From positions 19,591-53,811 of the forward strand of contig CAJTMA010000014.1 in NCBI GenBank assembly GCA_910577205.1: a DNA stretch of 34,221 nt, written 5' to 3'. Source of the stretch: an uncultured Alphaproteobacteria bacterium (lineage in GTDB: Bacteria; Pseudomonadota; Alphaproteobacteria; RF32; CAG-239). Under the pieces are notes generated by a model, which was not told the DNA's origin, made no database searches, and saw only the letters and a program-made list of their open reading frames with translations. Shown one piece after another: positions 32,787-34,221 of this stretch (the first letter of the stretch is position 1; every line of letters begins with the position of its first letter). Position numbers and translations under genes: made by a program.

Positions 32787-32855
32787 ATGAAATGGTGGCA
32801 TTGGATAGTTGTTTTAGTGTTTATTTTTGCCGTAATCATCTCACTTTTCTTTTAA
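32787..32855 (+). CDS. Tiny single-helix membrane protein 2
   Basis: A 22-aa frame, MKWWHWIVVLVFIFAVIISL ending FF, preceded by AAGGAGAT at 7-nt spacing, a very good ribosome binding site. It lies 19 nt after the first tiny gene and ends 25 nt before the promoter of tRNA-fMet. Both peptides start M-(E/K)-W and end in LFN or LFF, suggesting a tandem duplication. Function unknown. Confidence 0.6.
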   Translation: MKWWHWIVVLVFIFAVIISLFF

Positions 32856-32880
32856 AGCAGATAAAATTACCATTTAGGTA

Positions 32881-32909
32881 TTGACAACACTGCTGAAAAG
32901 TCGTATGTA
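32881..32909 (+). promoter_or_regulatory. Promoter of tRNA-fMet
   Basis: A consensus TTGACA (32881-32886), 17-bp spacer and TATGTA (32904-32909), 26 bp before the mature tRNA 5' end. Confidence 0.75.
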
Positions 32910-32935
32910 TACGCTGTCTTAAGCGATAAACATAT

Positions 32936-32993
<58 letters not shown>

Positions 32994-33012
<19 letters not shown>

Positions 33013-33256
33013 AAAACAAAAAGACCGCCCATCAGGGTGGTTTTTTTGTTTTTAAATTGTGCGGCTAGAGTTGAACCTACGAAAAAGTAGGTTCATCACA
33101 AGCGAAAGCCAGACGGAAGTATGGCGGTCAGCGAAGCTGATGAGCGTCGTAGAACGACTGAGCGACAGCGAATGGAGAACCAATCCTGCCCCCGCAACCA
33201 AAAACAAAAAGACCGCCCATTAGGGTGGTTTTTTTTGTTTTTAAATTGTGCGGCTA
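32994..33256 (+). repeat. Duplicated tRNA-fMet 3' tail and terminator (188-bp unit)
   Basis: The last 19 nt of tRNA-fMet (AATCCTGCCCCCGCAACCA, 32994-33012), the terminator and the tail ...AAATTGTGCGGCTA (to 33067) recur at 33182-33256 with one base substitution and one extra T. Between the copies are a hairpin made of this tRNA's own T-arm 5' strand (TGAACCTAC 33072-33080, GTAGGTTCA 33087-33095) and a spacer with CAGACGGAAGTATGGCGG (33110-33127). The divergence at the 5' edge of the copy is abrupt. The open frame 33121-33306 across it is not supported as a gene. Confidence 0.93.
33013..33054 (+). terminator. Terminator of tRNA-fMet (second copy 33201-33243)
   Basis: An A-rich arm with ACCGCCC pairs with AGGGTGGT and a T-rich arm. 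It begins directly after the encoded CCA, so tRNA and terminator are adjacent. Confidence 0.8.
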
Positions 33257-33339
33257 TAGCAGAAGCCCCCAAAAAAAATAAAATTCCTCAAATTAATCAC
33301 CTTTAAAATAAGCACAACAACAATCAATTAACCTCATAT

Positions 33340-33374
33340 AAAAAAACAGCACCAACCGATTGGCTGATGCTGCT
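33340..33374 (-). terminator. Probable terminator of the cold-shock gene
   Basis: On the minus strand CAGCATCAGCCAA can pair, with a small bulge, with TTGGTGCTG (loop TCGG), followed by a T7 run. It lies about 20 nt after the gene. Confidence 0.7.
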
Positions 33375-33393
33375 TTCATAAATTACGATATCA

Positions 33394-33597
33394 TTAGATA
33401 ATCGAAATATGGTTTGCTGCCGGACGGCCTCTGTCATCAAAAATGTCAAAAGATACCATCTGACCATCTGACAATTTACGAATACCAGACTGCTGCAAAG
33501 ACGTAATATGAACAAAAATGTCCTTAGACGCAGCGTCAGACTGAATGAAACCGTAACCTTTTTTAGTGTTAAACCATTTAACAGTACCTTTATGCAT
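33394..33597 (-). CDS. Cold-shock domain protein (CspA family)
   Basis: A 67-aa single OB-fold protein. RNA-binding motifs RNP1 (KGYGFIQ) and RNP2 (DIFVHIT) are intact, with the usual start GTVKWFNTKKGYGF. It should bind single-stranded RNA and DNA as a chaperone that keeps mRNA unfolded. AGGGA lies upstream of the ATG. The 5' flank up to about 33700 has no gene and could be a long leader as in cspA mRNAs, but I cannot show a thermosensor. Confidence 0.95.
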   Translation of the reverse strand: MHKGTVKWFNTKKGYGFIQSDAASKDIFVHITSLQQSGIRKLSDGQMVSFDIFDDRGRPAANHISII

Positions 33598-33995
33598 TTT
33601 TTTAATTCCCTATAGTTAATATTAAATCTGTTTTCTCAGACACAGAGCACAACTATTAATAACGCCGCACTTCCGTTCCACTACGTAGAACAATAAAACA
33701 TTTCTCAAAAAATTAGAATAGGCTAAATTTAGAAACGAGATAACGAAAAATTCGTACACCTACCTCTTCATTTAATCTCTAATCATCACTTTTACTGTCA
33801 TCGTAACAAAAATTTAGATATAAAATTTCCAATTTCAAGTTCATAAGCTAATTTTTATTGCCTTCTGATTACTTTTTTTTAATAAAAACATGGTTCAATT
33901 TTCCACAAAAGGAAGATAAACAATGACAAACTCTCTATCTCCCTTTCACCAACAACAGTATCATCATTAATGATATAACAAATACCTCGCCCCAA

Positions 33996-34124
33996 ATGCA
34001 TTGGCTATTTAGGGAGATAGAACTTCACTCATTTAAATGGAAATGCCAAACCTCATCAGATAAAGGAAAAACATGGAAAACCAGCAAAGAATTGGTTGCT
34101 CACTGCCGTCTTGCTTCTAAATAA
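33996..34124 (+). CDS. Possible 42-aa protein or remnant
   Basis: An open frame MHWLFREIELHSFKWKCQTS... ending HCRLASK. The frame is open back to 33927, where an ATG with GGAAG (33923) lies one frame off (MTNSLSPFHQQQ). A single-base frameshift would join them into a ~70-aa product, so this may be a decayed small gene. No family recognised. Apart from this I see nothing in 33598-34221, which is AT-rich and without other convincing frames. Confidence 0.25.
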   Translation: MHWLFREIELHSFKWKCQTSSDKGKTWKTSKELVAHCRLASK

Positions 34125-34221
34125 TCCCCATATTCTTTGCAAAACATACATATATTTATCAAGTGTACGAAAAAGTCGTCACCTCAGAACGATTTTTGCC
34201 ATATTGTCATATATTCTAACT

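Noticed and set aside
33121..33306. 61-aa open frame downstream of tRNA-fMet
   Set aside because: It crosses the duplicated tRNA tail and terminator and has no ribosome binding site.
33598..33720. Cold-shock leader thermosensor
   Set aside because: The leader length is suggestive, but I could not identify a conserved cold box or a convincing structure by eye.

Overview
The window looks like chromosomal DNA of a moderately low-GC flagellated alphaproteobacterium, probably one without close cultured relatives. The evidence is: a MipZ division-site ATPase; the hybrid kinase CckA directly behind fliQ-fliR-flhB; an HdaA-type DnaA regulator; a direct-repeat SOS box (GAAC-N7-GAAC) before umuDC; and tRNA genes with encoded CCA, including an initiator tRNA with an A29:U41 pair. 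I see no transposase, integrase, CRISPR array or prophage gene.

Layout. 1-626: a 214-bp tandem repeat ending in tRNA-His. 794-3406: a D,D-carboxypeptidase with SPOR domain, mipZ and a small membrane protein. 3497-13308: a long co-directional run of pgm, a TM1410/GH114-like secreted protein, fliQ, fliR, flhB, cckA, hdaA and an eptA-like phosphoethanolamine transferase. 13329-18302: a TetR/AcrR-type regulator with its operator and an RND efflux adaptor and pump. 18507-22598: a small membrane protein, an MccF/LdcA-type S66 peptidase, an SOS-controlled umuDC pair and a peroxiredoxin, with two intergenic repeat clusters of one family. 22717-30890: housekeeping and accessory genes (CPA1 antiporter, phosphatase, K+ channel, flavoprotein-rubredoxin, slyX, GNAT, MTA/SAH deaminase, Nudix and several small unknowns, including a free-standing EF-Tu domain II). 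30891-34221: a 41-bp purine/pyrimidine-asymmetric minisatellite, tRNA-Pro, a lipoprotein, two tiny membrane proteins, initiator tRNA, a cold-shock protein and a nearly empty AT-rich end.

The most unusual feature is a pattern shared by all three tRNA loci. Downstream of each tRNA lie a terminator, a hairpin built from the 5' strand of that tRNA's own T-arm, a purine-rich spacer and another terminator. At tRNA-His and tRNA-fMet the last 19 nt of the tRNA (position 58 to the CCA) are repeated exactly before each further terminator, with periods of 214 and 188 bp. At tRNA-Pro the unit is decayed and the repeated tail is doubtful. This resembles the 178-bp repeats of the E. coli tyrT locus, which also carry the last 19 nt of the tRNA. 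It may be an undescribed family of tRNA-tail elements or a tRNA-linked small RNA.

Other points: UmuD starts where mature UmuD' starts and lacks the catalytic Ser and Lys, so mutasome activation appears uncoupled from proteolysis while transcription keeps an SOS box. The high-molecular-weight rubredoxin gene has a strong internal ribosome binding site before its rubredoxin domain. A stem-loop repeat downstream of ldcA and the peroxiredoxin gene shows compensatory changes around a fixed loop.
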